This document shows positions 23,654 to 32,543 of a DNA stretch of 64,000 nucleotides, piece by piece. The position numbers and the translations under genes were made by a program. Below the pieces are notes generated by a model. The model was given only the letters and a program-made list of their open reading frames with translations. It was not told the DNA's origin and ran no database searches. Every line of letters begins with the position of its first letter. The stretch's first letter is position 1. The DNA comes from Allobosea sp. (GTDB taxonomy: Bacteria; Pseudomonadota; Alphaproteobacteria; Rhizobiales; Kaistiaceae), in assembly GCA_017307955.1 (NCBI GenBank), contig JAFKFV010000008.1, positions 310,001 through 374,000 of the forward strand, in the 5' to 3' direction.

Positions 23654-24774
23654 CCCATCCGGCATCCTCCGCCGCCGCCATCCGCGTCGGCGTCGACCTC
23701 GGCGCGCGTTCCTATGACATCCTGATCGGCCGCGGCCTGATCGACGCGGCGGGCCGCGAGATCGCAGAGCGCCTGCCCAAGGTGCGCGCCGCCATCGTCG
23801 CCGACGCGCATGTCGGGCCGCTCTATCGCCAGCGCCTCGCCGACGCGCTCGATGCGGCCGGCATTGCCTCGGTGGGCATCGACGTGCCGGCCGGCGAGGG
23901 CTCCAAGAACTTCGCCATTCTCGAAAGCGTCGTGCGCGGCATCCTCGCCGCCCGCCTCGAGCGCGGCGACATCGTCGTGGCGCTCGGCGGCGGCGTGATC
24001 GGCGATCTCTCCGGCTTCGCCGCCGCGATCACGCGCCGCGGCATGCGCTTCGTGCAGGTGCCGACCTCGCTGCTGGCGCAGGTCGACTCATCCGTCGGCG
24101 GCAAGACCGGCATCAACACGCCGGAAGGCAAGAACCTCGTCGGCGCCTTTCACCAGCCGAGCCTCGTCATCGCCGATACGGCGCTCCTCGATACGCTCAG
24201 CCCGCGCGAATTCCGCGCTGGCTATGCCGAGGTCGCGAAATACGGGCTGATCGACGACCCGGCCTTCTTCGCCTGGCTGGAGGGGAACTGGCGCGGCGTC
24301 TTTTCCGGCGGTCCCGAGCGAGAGGAGGCGGTGGCGACCAGCTGCCGTGCCAAGGCGAAGGTCGTCGGCGCCGACGAGACCGAGACCGGCGACCGCGCCC
24401 TTCTCAATCTCGGCCACACCTTCGGCCATGCGCTCGAAGCGGCGACCGGCTATTCGCAGCGTCTCGTGCATGGCGAGGGCGTCGCGATCGGCATGGTGCT
24501 GGCGCACCGCTTCTCGGCACTGATGAATCTGTGCTCGCCGGACGACGCGGTCCGCGTGACACAGCATCTCCGCGACGTCGGCCTGCCGACCGAGCTGTCC
24601 GAGATCCCGGGCGATCTTCCCGATGCCGATGGGCTGATGGCGCTGATCGCGCAGGACAAGAAGGTGTCGCGCGGCACGCTGACCTTCATCCTGACGCGCG
24701 GCGTCGGCCAGGCCTTCATCGCGAAGGACGTGCCGCCATCCGCCGTGCGGGCCTTCCTCGCCGACACGCTCTGA
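23650..24774 (+). CDS. aroB: 3-dehydroquinate synthase AroB
   Basis: AroB converts DAHP to 3-dehydroquinate using NAD and a divalent metal, the second step of the shikimate pathway. The 374-residue product has the NAD-binding ALGGGVIGDLSGFAA block and the VPTSLLAQVDSSVGGKTGIN segment. The metal-binding His and Glu lie in FRAGYAEVAKYGLI and NLGHTFGHALEA. The start is the GTG at 23650, overlapping the aroK stop by four bases. Confidence 0.96.
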   Translation: MTHPASSAAAIRVGVDLGARSYDILIGRGLIDAAGREIAERLPKVRAAIVADAHVGPLYRQRLADALDAAGIASVGIDVPAGEGSKNFAILESVVRGILAARLERGDIVVALGGGVIGDLSGFAAAITRRGMRFVQVPTSLLAQVDSSVGGKTGINTPEGKNLVGAFHQPSLVIADTALLDTLSPREFRAGYAEVAKYGLIDDPAFFAWLEGNWRGVFSGGPEREEAVATSCRAKAKVVGADETETGDRALLNLGHTFGHALEAATGYSQRLVHGEGVAIGMVLAHRFSALMNLCSPDDAVRVTQHLRDVGLPTELSEIPGDLPDADGLMALIAQDKKVSRGTLTFILTRGVGQAFIAKDVPPSAVRAFLADTL

Positions 24775-24789
24775 CGGGGGAGAGAGGCG

Positions 24790-25485
24790 ATGCTCGACGT
24801 GCTCAGCCTCTTCTTCGGCAATGCGCTCGACCTGCCGGGCCATGCCGGCTTCCTGTTGATGGCCATCTCGCTGTTCCTCACCAATATGGTGTGGCTGCGG
24901 GTGCTGCTGATCCTCTCCTTCGCCTGCCTCATCCTCTATTACGCGCTGGCGCCGGTGCCGCTCTATACTGGCATCGCCTGGAACACGCTGTTCATCCTCA
25001 TCAATCTCTATCGCCTCTGGACGCTCGTTGCGGCTCGGCGGCTCGTCGACCAGGTGAGCGGCGGCACGCTGCTGCGGGACAGCCTCACCGAACTCGACGA
25101 CGAGGAACTGGCGCGGATCGTCGAATTCGGCGAACTGGTCGATCTCGATCCCGGCGCGCCGCTGGTAGCCGAGGGCGACCCGGTCGGCGCCGTCTATCTG
25201 GTGGTAACCGGCGAGGCGGAAGTCGTCGCGGCGAACGGCACGCGGCTCGCCCGCCTCGGCCGCGGCGCCTTCATCGGCGAGGTCGCCTTCCTTGCCGGCG
25301 CCCGGGCGACGGCGACCGTCCGCGCGCTGACGCCCTTGCAGGTGATCGCGCTCGATGCCGGGCAGCTCAAGGCGGCGGGGGAGGCCGATCCGCGCCTCGC
25401 GGCCGGCGTCTACCATGCCATCGGCGCGGCGCTGGCGCGAAAGCTCCTCGCCTCCAACCGCGCCAGGACACGCGCCGCCCGCTAG
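24790..25485 (+). CDS. Popeye-like membrane protein with cyclic-nucleotide-binding domain
   Basis: The 231-residue product has three hydrophobic segments in residues 1-85 (GHAGFLLMAISLFLT, a leucine-rich second span, and TGIAWNTLFILINLY). A cNMP-binding beta-barrel follows at about 110-215, with LVAEGDPVGAVYLVVTGEAE and the phosphate-cassette-like GAFIGEVAFLAGARATATV. Three helices before a cNMP domain, with this spacing, resemble bacterial relatives of Popeye-domain proteins. The cassette keeps the Arg-Ala-Thr order seen in CAP-like binders, so nucleotide binding is plausible. It follows aroB by 15 bases and is probably in that operon. From memory, relatives carry a CorC/HlyC-type gene at this place. 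The function is unknown. Confidence 0.75.
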   Translation: MLDVLSLFFGNALDLPGHAGFLLMAISLFLTNMVWLRVLLILSFACLILYYALAPVPLYTGIAWNTLFILINLYRLWTLVAARRLVDQVSGGTLLRDSLTELDDEELARIVEFGELVDLDPGAPLVAEGDPVGAVYLVVTGEAEVVAANGTRLARLGRGAFIGEVAFLAGARATATVRALTPLQVIALDAGQLKAAGEADPRLAAGVYHAIGAALARKLLASNRARTRAAR

Positions 25486-25486
25486 C

Positions 25487-25747
25487 TCAGCCGGCTTTCG
25501 CCTCGATGGCGAGGGCATGCACGCCGGCCGCCAGCTCGTCGGCGAGCAGCGCGTTGATCATGCGGTGCATCTCGATGCGGCTCTTGCCCTTGAAGGCCGA
25601 GGCGGTGACGCGGACGCGGTAATGTGTCTCGCCGCCCGGCCGCGCGCCATGATGGCCCTTGTGCAGATGCGACTCGTCGATCACATCTAGGGTCTCCGGC
25701 TGCAGGGATTCCTCCAGCCGCCTCGCGATCCTCTCGCGCGTATCCAT
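25487..25747 (-). CDS. BolA family protein
   Basis: BolA-like proteins partner with monothiol glutaredoxins in iron-sulfur cluster handling and, in some species, shape or transcription control. The 86-residue product spans the whole fold. It has the N-terminal helix (RERIARRLEESL), the DVIDESHLHKGHHG loop with candidate metal-binding His residues, and the conserved strand and helix FKGKSRIEMHRMINALL. It lies tail-to-tail with the cNMP gene and head-to-head with the J-domain gene, a pairing I recall as common in this order. Confidence 0.93.
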   Translation of the reverse strand: MDTRERIARRLEESLQPETLDVIDESHLHKGHHGARPGGETHYRVRVTASAFKGKSRIEMHRMINALLADELAAGVHALAIEAKAG

Positions 25748-25817
25748 CCGACGCTCCGTTCACCTCAATCGCCTGCATCGCCTTGTCGGGCTAATGCGCG
25801 GCCAGCATAATCGACCG

Positions 25818-26441
25818 ATGAAGCTCGATTCAAAAATCTTCGACCGCATCCGCATCAAGCCTCCCGGCGATGCGATGCCGCGCGAGTCGGCCTTCCGCTG
25901 CGGCTGGGAGGGCTGCGATGCCGCGGGCACGCACAAGGCGCCCAAGGGCCGCGGCCGCGAGGGGCAGTATCACCATTTCTGCATCGACCACGTCCGCCTC
26001 TACAACAAGTCCTACAACTACTTCTCCGGCATGGGCGACGACGACATCGCCGCCTACCAGAAGGATTCGATCACCGGCCACCGGCCGACATGGACCATGG
26101 GCGTCAATTCGGCCGGCGAGCAGCGCGAGAATGTGCGCCGCGCCTCGACCCGCGACTGGACGGGCGGGCTGCGCGATCCGTTCGACATGTTCGAGCGCGG
26201 CTTCAAGCCCGATCCGGCCGCCGAGGCGGTGCCGAAGCGGCGGCTGAAGACGCTGGAGAAGAAATCCTTCGACACGCTCGACCTGGAAGGGTCGGAAACG
26301 GCGGAGGCGATCAAGGCCCGCTACAAGAGCCTCGTGAAGCTCTACCACCCGGATGCCAATGGCGGCGACCGCTCCTCGGAAGACCGCCTTCGAGAAATCA
26401 TCCAGGCTTACAACTTCCTCAAGGCCGCAGGCTTCTGCTAG
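25818..26441 (+). CDS. J-domain (DnaJ-like) protein
   Basis: A small co-chaperone type protein expected to stimulate an Hsp70. The 207-residue product has an N-terminal cysteine/histidine-bearing region (FRCGWEGCD, then HHFCIDHV) that may bind metal. A middle linker and a C-terminal J domain follow from about residue 145, with the HPD motif in KLYHPDANGG. The start is the ATG at 25818; the frame is open upstream but reads into the divergent bolA promoter. It precedes cobST, an order I recall as conserved in Hyphomicrobiales. Confidence 0.9.
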   Translation: MKLDSKIFDRIRIKPPGDAMPRESAFRCGWEGCDAAGTHKAPKGRGREGQYHHFCIDHVRLYNKSYNYFSGMGDDDIAAYQKDSITGHRPTWTMGVNSAGEQRENVRRASTRDWTGGLRDPFDMFERGFKPDPAAEAVPKRRLKTLEKKSFDTLDLEGSETAEAIKARYKSLVKLYHPDANGGDRSSEDRLREIIQAYNFLKAAGFC

Positions 26442-26536
26442 AACGCCATGATGGCCTTGCAGGCCTCCCTTAATCCCCGGTTTCTCCCCTCGCGAAGAAC
26501 CGACCTGAAGCGTCCGCCGGGCGCGACGGAGCCAAT

Positions 26537-27523
26537 ATGACTGAGACCACGAGCGACCGCGCCGCCCTTCCCGATACCAAGGTGTCGGTCAAGGATCTGT
26601 TCGGCTTCGAGAGCGAGCTTGTCGTTCCCGCCTTCTCGGCGCCGAACGAGCATGTGCCGGATGCCGATCCGGACTATCTGTTCGACCGCGCCACCACGTT
26701 GGCGATCCTCGCCGGCTTCGCGCGCAACCGCCGCGTGATGGTGACCGGCTATCACGGCACGGGCAAATCGACGCATATCGAGCAGGTCGCCGCCCGCCTC
26801 AACTGGCCGTGCATCCGCGTCAATCTCGACAGCCATATCAGCCGCATCGATCTGATCGGCAAGGACGCGATCGTCATCAAGGAAGGCAAGCAGGTCACGG
26901 AATTCCGCGACGGCATCCTTCCCTGGGCCTATCAGCACAATGTCGCGCTCGTGTTCGACGAATATGACGCCGGCCGCCCCGACGTCATGTTCGTGATCCA
27001 GCGCGTGCTGGAAAGCTCGGGCCGCCTGACCCTGCTCGACCAGAACCGCGTCATCCGCCCGCATCCGGCCTTCCGCCTGTTCGCCACCGCCAACACGGTC
27101 GGCCTCGGCGATACGTCGGGCCTCTATCACGGCACGCAGCAGATCAACCAGGCGCAGATGGACCGCTGGTCGATCGTCACGACGCTCAACTACCTGCCGC
27201 ATGACAACGAGGTCGGGATCGTCCTTTCGAAGGCGAAGCATTTCGCCGATCCGAAGGGCCGGGCGCTGGTCGGCCGCATGGTCCGTCTCGCCGACATGAC
27301 CCGCTCCGCCTTCATGAATGGCGATCTCTCGACGGTCATGAGCCCGCGCACGGTCATCACCTGGGCCGAGAATGCCGAGATCTTCGGCGATATCGGCTTC
27401 GCGTTCCGCGTGACCTTCCTCAACAAGTGCGACGAGCTGGAGCGCACGCTGGTGGCCGAGTTCTACCAGCGCGCCTTTGGCGAGGAGCTGGCGGAATCGG
27501 CGGCGAACGTCGTCCTTTCGTAA
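26537..27523 (+). CDS. cobS: cobaltochelatase subunit CobS
   Basis: CobS is the AAA+ subunit of the ATP-dependent aerobic cobaltochelatase (CobN-CobS-CobT), which inserts cobalt into hydrogenobyrinate diamide in cobalamin synthesis. The 328-residue product has Walker A in [13 protein letters not shown], Walker B-like [12 protein letters not shown] and a sensor region with [13 protein letters not shown]. Its stop is 13 bases before the cobT ATG. CobN is not in the window. Confidence 0.96.
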   Translation: MTETTSDRAALPDTKVSVKDLFGFESELVVPAFSAPNEHVPDADPDYLFDRATTLAILAGFARNRRVMVTGYHGTGKSTHIEQVAARLNWPCIRVNLDSHISRIDLIGKDAIVIKEGKQVTEFRDGILPWAYQHNVALVFDEYDAGRPDVMFVIQRVLESSGRLTLLDQNRVIRPHPAFRLFATANTVGLGDTSGLYHGTQQINQAQMDRWSIVTTLNYLPHDNEVGIVLSKAKHFADPKGRALVGRMVRLADMTRSAFMNGDLSTVMSPRTVITWAENAEIFGDIGFAFRVTFLNKCDELERTLVAEFYQRAFGEELAESAANVVLS

Positions 27524-27536
27524 GATTGGGGTCGCG

Positions 27537-29432
27537 ATGAGCGGATCCAACATCGACGCCAAGGGCAAGGCCGGCGAGCCTGTGACGGAGCCGCTGAAGC
27601 GGGCCGTCGCCGGCTGCGTGCGCGCCATCTCCGGCAAGGCCGATCTCGAGGTCACCTATTCGAACGACCGTCCGGCGCTGACCGGGCTTCGGGCGCGGTT
27701 GCCCGAGCCCGGCCGCAAGCCGACGGCGCGCGAGATCGCGGTGACGCGCGGCCTCGGCGATTCGATGGCGCTGCGGCTCGCCTGCCACGACCAGGCGCTG
27801 CACCGCGTCGTCGCGCCGGAGGGCAAGAATGCCCGTGCGGTGTTCGACGCCGTCGAGCAGGCCCGCGTCGAGGCGATCGGCGCGCGGCGGATGGACGGCG
27901 TCGCCAGCAATCTCTCGGCGATGCTGGAGGACCGCTACCACCGCGGCAATTTCCAGGACATCACCGAGCGCTCCGAGGCGCCGCTGGAGGATGCCGTCGC
28001 GCTCCTCGTCCGCGAGAAGCTGACCGGCCTCGCGCCGCCGGAATCGAGCCGGAAGATCGTCGATCTCTGGCGCGACTGGATCGAGGACAAGGCCGGCGAC
28101 GGCTTCGACCGGCTGGAGAACACGGTCGGCGACCAGAAGCGCTTCGCCTCGGCCGTCCGCTCGCTGCTGGCCTCGCTCGAAATGGGCGACGAGCTCGGCG
28201 AGGGCGGCGAGGACGAGAACGAGCAGAACGGCGAGGCGAGCGACGATTCCGGCGCCGAGCAGGAAAGCGCCTCGGAACAGGCCGAGCAGGCCGAGAGCGA
28301 GGCCGCCGAGGAATCGGAGGCGACCGGCGACGAGACCGATGCCGGCGATACCGAGACCACCGAGAGCTCGACCGAGGAAGATACCGAGGGCGAAGAATCG
28401 GAGGACGCGCGCGACGCCGGCGAGGAGCGCCGGCCCGACCCGCCGCTGACGCGCCCGCAGCCCTCGACCGACTACAAGGCCTTCACGACCCGCTTCGACG
28501 AGACGATCAAGGCCGAGGATCTCTGCGATTCCGCCGAGCTCGACCGGCTGCGCGGCTTCCTCGACAAGCAGCTCGCCAATCTCCAGGGCGCGGTCGGCCG
28601 CCTCGCCAACCGGCTGCAGCGCCGGCTGATGGCGCAGCAGAACCGGTCCTGGGATTTCGACCGCGAGGAAGGCATCCTCGATCCGGCGCGGCTGCACCGC
28701 GTCGTGACCGATCCCATGCAGCCGCTCTCGTTCAAGATCGAGAAGGACACCGATTTCCGCGACACGGTCGTGACGCTCCTGATCGACAATTCCGGCTCGA
28801 TGCGCGGCCGGCCGATCACGGTTGCCGCGACCTGCGCCGACATCCTCGCCCGCACGCTGGAGCGCTGCGGCGTCAAGGTCGAGATCCTCGGCTTCACGAC
28901 CCGCGCCTGGAAGGGCGGCCAGTCGCGCGAGGCCTGGCTGCAGGCGGGCAAGCCCGCCTCGCCCGGCCGTCTCAACGATCTGCGCCATATCATCTACAAG
29001 GCGGCGGACGCGCCCTGGCGTCGCGCGCGGCGCAATCTCGGTCTCATGATGCGCGAGGGGCTGCTCAAGGAGAACATCGACGGCGAGGCGCTCGACTGGG
29101 CGCACAAGCGCCTCCTGGTGCGCTCCGAGCAGCGGCGCATCCTGATGATGATCTCGGACGGCGCCCCGGTCGACGATTCGACGCTGTCGGTGAACACCGG
29201 CAACTATCTCGAGCGGCATCTGCGCTTCGTCATCGACGAGATCGAGAACCGCTCGCCGGTCGAACTGATCGCCATCGGCATCGGCCACGACGTCACGCGC
29301 TATTACAAGCGCGCCGTCACCATCGTCGATGCCGAGGAACTCGCCGGCGCGATGACCGAGAAGCTCGCCGAGCTCTTCGACGAGAAGGGGACCGGCGCCG
29401 CCCAGCAAGGCCGGGGGAGGCGGGCCGCGTGA
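27537..29432 (+). CDS. cobT: cobaltochelatase subunit CobT
   Basis: CobT forms the chaperone-like ring complex with CobS for aerobic cobalt insertion. The 631-residue product has an N-terminal domain to about residue 220 and a highly acidic low-complexity linker at about 220-300, runs of Glu, Asp and Ala. The C-terminal VWA domain has the MIDAS motif DNSGSM near residue 420, then [15 protein letters not shown] chose the ATG at 27537, with GGGGTCGCG just before it. The stop overlaps the next gene by four bases (GTGA). Confidence 0.96.
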   Translation: MSGSNIDAKGKAGEPVTEPLKRAVAGCVRAISGKADLEVTYSNDRPALTGLRARLPEPGRKPTAREIAVTRGLGDSMALRLACHDQALHRVVAPEGKNARAVFDAVEQARVEAIGARRMDGVASNLSAMLEDRYHRGNFQDITERSEAPLEDAVALLVREKLTGLAPPESSRKIVDLWRDWIEDKAGDGFDRLENTVGDQKRFASAVRSLLASLEMGDELGEGGEDENEQNGEASDDSGAEQESASEQAEQAESEAAEESEATGDETDAGDTETTESSTEEDTEGEESEDARDAGEERRPDPPLTRPQPSTDYKAFTTRFDETIKAEDLCDSAELDRLRGFLDKQLANLQGAVGRLANRLQRRLMAQQNRSWDFDREEGILDPARLHRVVTDPMQPLSFKIEKDTDFRDTVVTLLIDNSGSMRGRPITVAATCADILARTLERCGVKVEILGFTTRAWKGGQSREAWLQAGKPASPGRLNDLRHIIYKAADAPWRRARRNLGLMMREGLLKENIDGEALDWAHKRLLVRSEQRRILMMISDGAPVDDSTLSVNTGNYLERHLRFVIDEIENRSPVELIAIGIGHDVTRYYKRAVTIVDAEELAGAMTEKLAELFDEKGTGAAQQGRGRRAA

Positions 29433-30490
29433 GGCAGACGCTTCGCGCCGCCCTCGCTCTAGCCCTCGCGGCCGCGCTCGCGGCGCCGCTGGCGCTCGCG
29501 CCCGCCGCGCCGGCGTTGGCTGCGAGCGACCAGAAGCCCGGCATGCGGCCCGTCGCCGTCCATGCCGAGCCGATCGAGCGTTTCCAGCGCACGGGCGACG
29601 CCACCCGCTTCGGCGAGTTCGAGTTCCGCGGCGGGCTGATCCTGTCGTCCAACAATCGCCGTTTCGGCAGTTTCTCCGGCCTCGATATCAGCCCGGACGG
29701 CAAGAGCTTCATCGCGGTCGCCGATACCGGCCGCTGGCTGACGGGGCGGCTGGTGCGTGCAAGCGGCCATCTCGTCGGCGTCGGGGATACCAAGACCGGC
29801 GTCATGCTCGACGCCAAGGGACGGCCGCTGCTCCGCCGCGTGGCGGCCGATGCCGAGGCGGTGCGCCTGGCGCCGGACGGCAGCGGCGCCTATGTCACCT
29901 TCGAGCAGAGCAACAGCCTCAAATTCTACCGCTTCACGACCGATCCCTCGCTCGCCCGCGCGACGCCCGTCGCGCTGCCGAAGAGCGCGCGTGGCATGGT
30001 GCCGAACCAGGGTCTGGAGACGGTGGCGATCGCGCCCGCAGAGGGGCCGCTCGCGGGCTCGCCGGTCATCGTCTCGGAGCAGTCGCTGGACGCGGCGGGC
30101 AATCATCGCGCCTGGGTGGTGCGTGGCCCGCGCGCTGGCGCCTTCTCGGTCGTCCGCAGCGATGATTACGACGTCACCGACGGCGCCTTCATGCCGGACG
30201 GCGATCTCCTGCTGCTCGAGCGGCGCATCACCGCGCTGCCGGTCGGCGTCAATATGCGGCTCCGCCGCATTGCGGCCGGCGCGATCCGACCCGGCGCGCT
30301 CGTCGACGGCCCGGTGATGCTGGAAGCCTCGATGGCCGACCAGATCGACAATATGGAGGGGCTCGCGGTTTCGACCGACGCCGATGGCCGCATGCGCGTC
30401 ACGATCGTCTCCGACGACAACCAGAACGTCTTCCAGCGCACGCTGCTGCTCGAATTCGTCTGGCTCGGTCCGTCCGCCGCGCTCAACTGA
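29429..30490 (+). CDS. exported esterase/phytase-like beta-propeller protein
   Basis: A member of the 'esterase-like activity of phytase' family (PF13449 type). The 353-residue product has an Ala/Leu-rich signal peptide (about 1-30, cut after ALAAS). Propeller-like repeats follow, with [31 protein letters not shown] and, near the end, DNMEGLAV and IVSDDNQN. The start is the GTG at 29429 overlapping the cobT stop. Its activity has not been shown for this subgroup, so phosphatase or esterase function is only suggested by the fold. It ends at the rpmB terminator. Confidence 0.85.
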   Translation: MRQTLRAALALALAAALAAPLALAPAAPALAASDQKPGMRPVAVHAEPIERFQRTGDATRFGEFEFRGGLILSSNNRRFGSFSGLDISPDGKSFIAVADTGRWLTGRLVRASGHLVGVGDTKTGVMLDAKGRPLLRRVAADAEAVRLAPDGSGAYVTFEQSNSLKFYRFTTDPSLARATPVALPKSARGMVPNQGLETVAIAPAEGPLAGSPVIVSEQSLDAAGNHRAWVVRGPRAGAFSVVRSDDYDVTDGAFMPDGDLLLLERRITALPVGVNMRLRRIAAGAIRPGALVDGPVMLEASMADQIDNMEGLAVSTDADGRMRVTIVSDDNQNVFQRTLLLEFVWLGPSAALN

Positions 30491-30500
30491 CGGCCAAACA

Positions 30501-30525
30501 AAAAGGCCGCCTCGCGGCGGCCCTT
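30501..30525 (-). terminator. intrinsic terminator of rpmB
   Basis: GGCCGCC at 30505-30511 pairs with GGCGGCC at 30516-30522 around TCGC. The A-run at 30500-30504 becomes a U-tract on the minus strand, directly after the rpmB stop. The other direction has only CTTCC, so it would work mainly for rpmB. Confidence 0.85.
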
Positions 30526-30548
30526 CCGAAATCTGATGTGCCGGCCGA

Positions 30549-30845
30549 TCAGGCGGCGGCAGCGGCCGACTGCTTGTCGGCGATCTTGCGCTTCAGGATG
30601 CGGGCGCGATCCGAAAGCTCGCTCTCGCTGGCCTTGGCCAGGAAAGCGTCGAGGCCGCCACGATGCTCGACCGAGCGCAGGCCATGGGCCGAAACGCGCA
30701 GCTTGAAGCTCTGGCCCAGCGCATCGCTCATCAGCGTCACATTGACGAGATTGGGCAGATAGCGGCGGCGGCTCTTGTTGTTGGCATGGCTGACCGTATT
30801 GCCGGTCATCACGGCCTTGCCGGTCAGCTCGCAAACTCGCGACAT
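30549..30845 (-). CDS. rpmB: 50S ribosomal protein bL28
   Basis: bL28 is a structural protein of the large ribosomal subunit. The 98-residue product has the alphaproteobacterial form. It begins [16 protein letters not shown] and continues with [14 protein letters not shown], the [12 protein letters not shown] segment and a C-terminal ILKRKIAD helix followed by Ala residues. I chose the ATG at 30845, which matches the family start; the frame is open upstream with no similarity. It is transcribed alone, with 276 bases to the divergent DUF3108 gene. Confidence 0.98.
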   Translation of the reverse strand: MSRVCELTGKAVMTGNTVSHANNKSRRRYLPNLVNVTLMSDALGQSFKLRVSAHGLRSVEHRGGLDAFLAKASESELSDRARILKRKIADKQSAAAAA

Positions 30846-31121
30846 CACGAAAATCCTTCTCATCCACCGCGCGCGCCGGCCTCGGCATCCAACACGGCAA
30901 GTTCTCTTGAAAGTGGCGCTTCTCATAGAGAGGGAAGCCGCGTCCGTCAAGCTTTGCCGGGTATCGGCGCGATATCGGCGCTCCTCGCGTCGATCGGTCC
31001 CGGATACGCGAAGGCTAACACTTTGGTCAGAACTTTGCGCGCATCATGGTTAATGAAGTGATGCGAGCATGGATGGCGGGCCGCGGCTGCGGCGCGCGTG
31101 TTGAAGCGTGGAGCAGCAAGC

Positions 31122-32054
31122 ATGACCCCGATGGCGAGGACGGACGAGGCGAAGCCGGCCGACCGGCGGAAGAGCGGCCGCAAGGTCGCGGCGGGCGCAT
31201 TCCTCGCCGCGGCAATGCTGGCCGGCGGCGCGCCTGCGCTGTCGCCCGCAGACGCCGCCTCGCCGAAGACGGCGCTGAAGAACGGGATCGCGGCGCCGCG
31301 CAGCGGCTCTGTCTCCGCGACCTATACGATGGGGCTCAACGGCATCACGATCGGCCGCTTCAAGCTCGACGCCACCGTCGACCAGCCGAACTATGCGATC
31401 ACCATCAAGGGCACGACGAGCGGCATCTCGCGCCTCGTCTCCGACGGCACCGGGCTCCTCAAGAGCAGCGGCCGCCTTTCCGGCGGCGCCATCCTGCCGG
31501 CGAGCTATTATCTCGACACGACCGAGAACGGCGCCACGTCGAGCATCGTCGACATGCGCATGCGCCAGGGCACCATCGTCTCGGCGACGGCGCTGCCGCC
31601 GCTGCCGATCAAGGCCGACCGCGTGCCGCTCCTGCCGCAGCACAAGCATCAGATCGTCGATCCGCTCTCCGCGATGATCGCGCCGCTCTATCCGGCCAAT
31701 ATGGCGCGCGCCTGCAACCGCACCATTCCCGTCTTCGACGGCTGGCAGCGCTTCGACATCCGCCTCACCTACAAGTCCACCGCCGAGGTAAAGGGCGAGA
31801 ATGGCTCCTATTCGGGCACGGTCTATGTCTGCAGCGCCCGCTATGTGCCGGTCGCCGGCCATCGGCCGAGCCGCGAGGCGGTGAAGTTCATGGAGCGCAA
31901 CACCAATCTCGAGGTCTGGCTGGCGCCGGCCGTCGAGGTCGGGGTCATGCTGCCCTACCGGATGCAGATCGGCACCGAGGCCGGCGTGCTCACCATTCAC
32001 GCCTCGCGCTTCGCGGCGAACGACCGCGACGAGCGACGCGCCGCTTCCAACTAG
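31122..32054 (+). CDS. DUF3108 exported protein
   Basis: A DUF3108 family protein of unknown function. The 310-residue product has a basic N-terminus, a hydrophobic export segment at about 18-38 ending near PADAA, and then a beta-rich domain. That domain includes YTMGLNGITIGRFKLDATV, ISRLVSDGTG and a C-terminal VWLAPAVEVGVMLPYRMQI strand pair. The ATG at 31122 is preceded by AGCAGCAAGC; a TTG at 31098 would add eight residues. The rpmB-DUF3108-helicase order is, from memory, conserved in Hyphomicrobiales. An envelope role is inferred from export only. Confidence 0.85.
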   Translation: MTPMARTDEAKPADRRKSGRKVAAGAFLAAAMLAGGAPALSPADAASPKTALKNGIAAPRSGSVSATYTMGLNGITIGRFKLDATVDQPNYAITIKGTTSGISRLVSDGTGLLKSSGRLSGGAILPASYYLDTTENGATSSIVDMRMRQGTIVSATALPPLPIKADRVPLLPQHKHQIVDPLSAMIAPLYPANMARACNRTIPVFDGWQRFDIRLTYKSTAEVKGENGSYSGTVYVCSARYVPVAGHRPSREAVKFMERNTNLEVWLAPAVEVGVMLPYRMQIGTEAGVLTIHASRFAANDRDERRAASN

Positions 32055-32072
32055 AACCTGTCCGATTTCGGG

Positions 32073-32107
32073 ACGCCGGCCGTGCTTCGTGAACGCGCGG
32101 CCGGCGT
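32073..32107 (+). terminator. terminator-like hairpin after DUF3108 gene
   Basis: ACGCCGGCCG at 32073-32082 pairs exactly with CGGCCGGCGT at 32098-32107, starting 18 bases after the stop. The bases that follow (TCGCGTTTCC) are only moderately T-rich, so efficiency is uncertain. Confidence 0.55.
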
Positions 32108-32249
32108 TCGCGTTTCCGCGTTCCGGTGCGCCCAGCCTGCCCGACGCGACATCTGGTGTCCGGCGAAAGTCGAGATGCCAGATATCGGAGGAACGAACCG
32201 CGAAACCCGGGTTCCCACCGATTCGTCCGCGCTCCGTTCCCGATGCGGA

Positions 32250-32311
32250 CCGAAGGTTAAGGCCGATCGCTCAATTCGTCGCGATCCGGATCATCCTTCC
32301 TTAACCTTCGG
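32250..32311. repeat. 13-bp inverted repeat in helicase leader
   Basis: CCGAAGGTTAAGG at 32250-32262 is repeated as its exact reverse complement CCTTAACCTTCGG at 32299-32311, with 36 bases between. It could be an operator pair or an RNA stem. It is the most ordered signal in the long gap. Confidence 0.6.
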
Positions 32312-32543
32312 GCGCCGGAGCACGGGTCCGGCTTTTTTCCGCCTGTGCCCGTTTGGCGGTAGATTGCGGCGCAGCACTCCCCATATACTCGATTGTGTCG
32401 CGGCGGGAACAGAACGGGAAGCCGTGCCGGTCAGCGATTCGGGCCGCTTTTGTTCCTGAGTTGTTCGTAGCGGCGGAGGAGGTCCTGCCTTCGGGCAAGG
32501 AGACGATCCTGCCGCCCAATGCCGAGGTGAGACCACCCGCCCC

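Larger units (their letters stand above)
32055..32543. promoter_or_regulatory. 489-base gap before the helicase gene
   Basis: This region holds a hairpin just after the DUF3108 gene (32073-32107) and a 13-bp inverted repeat (32250-32311). Then come about 230 bases with no frame I can support. It presumably includes the helicase promoter and a long leader. I see no match to a known riboswitch. Confidence 0.5.

Noticed and set aside
26442..26536. Cobalamin riboswitch before cobS
   Set aside because: Gap is only 95 bases and shows no B12-box-like sequence.
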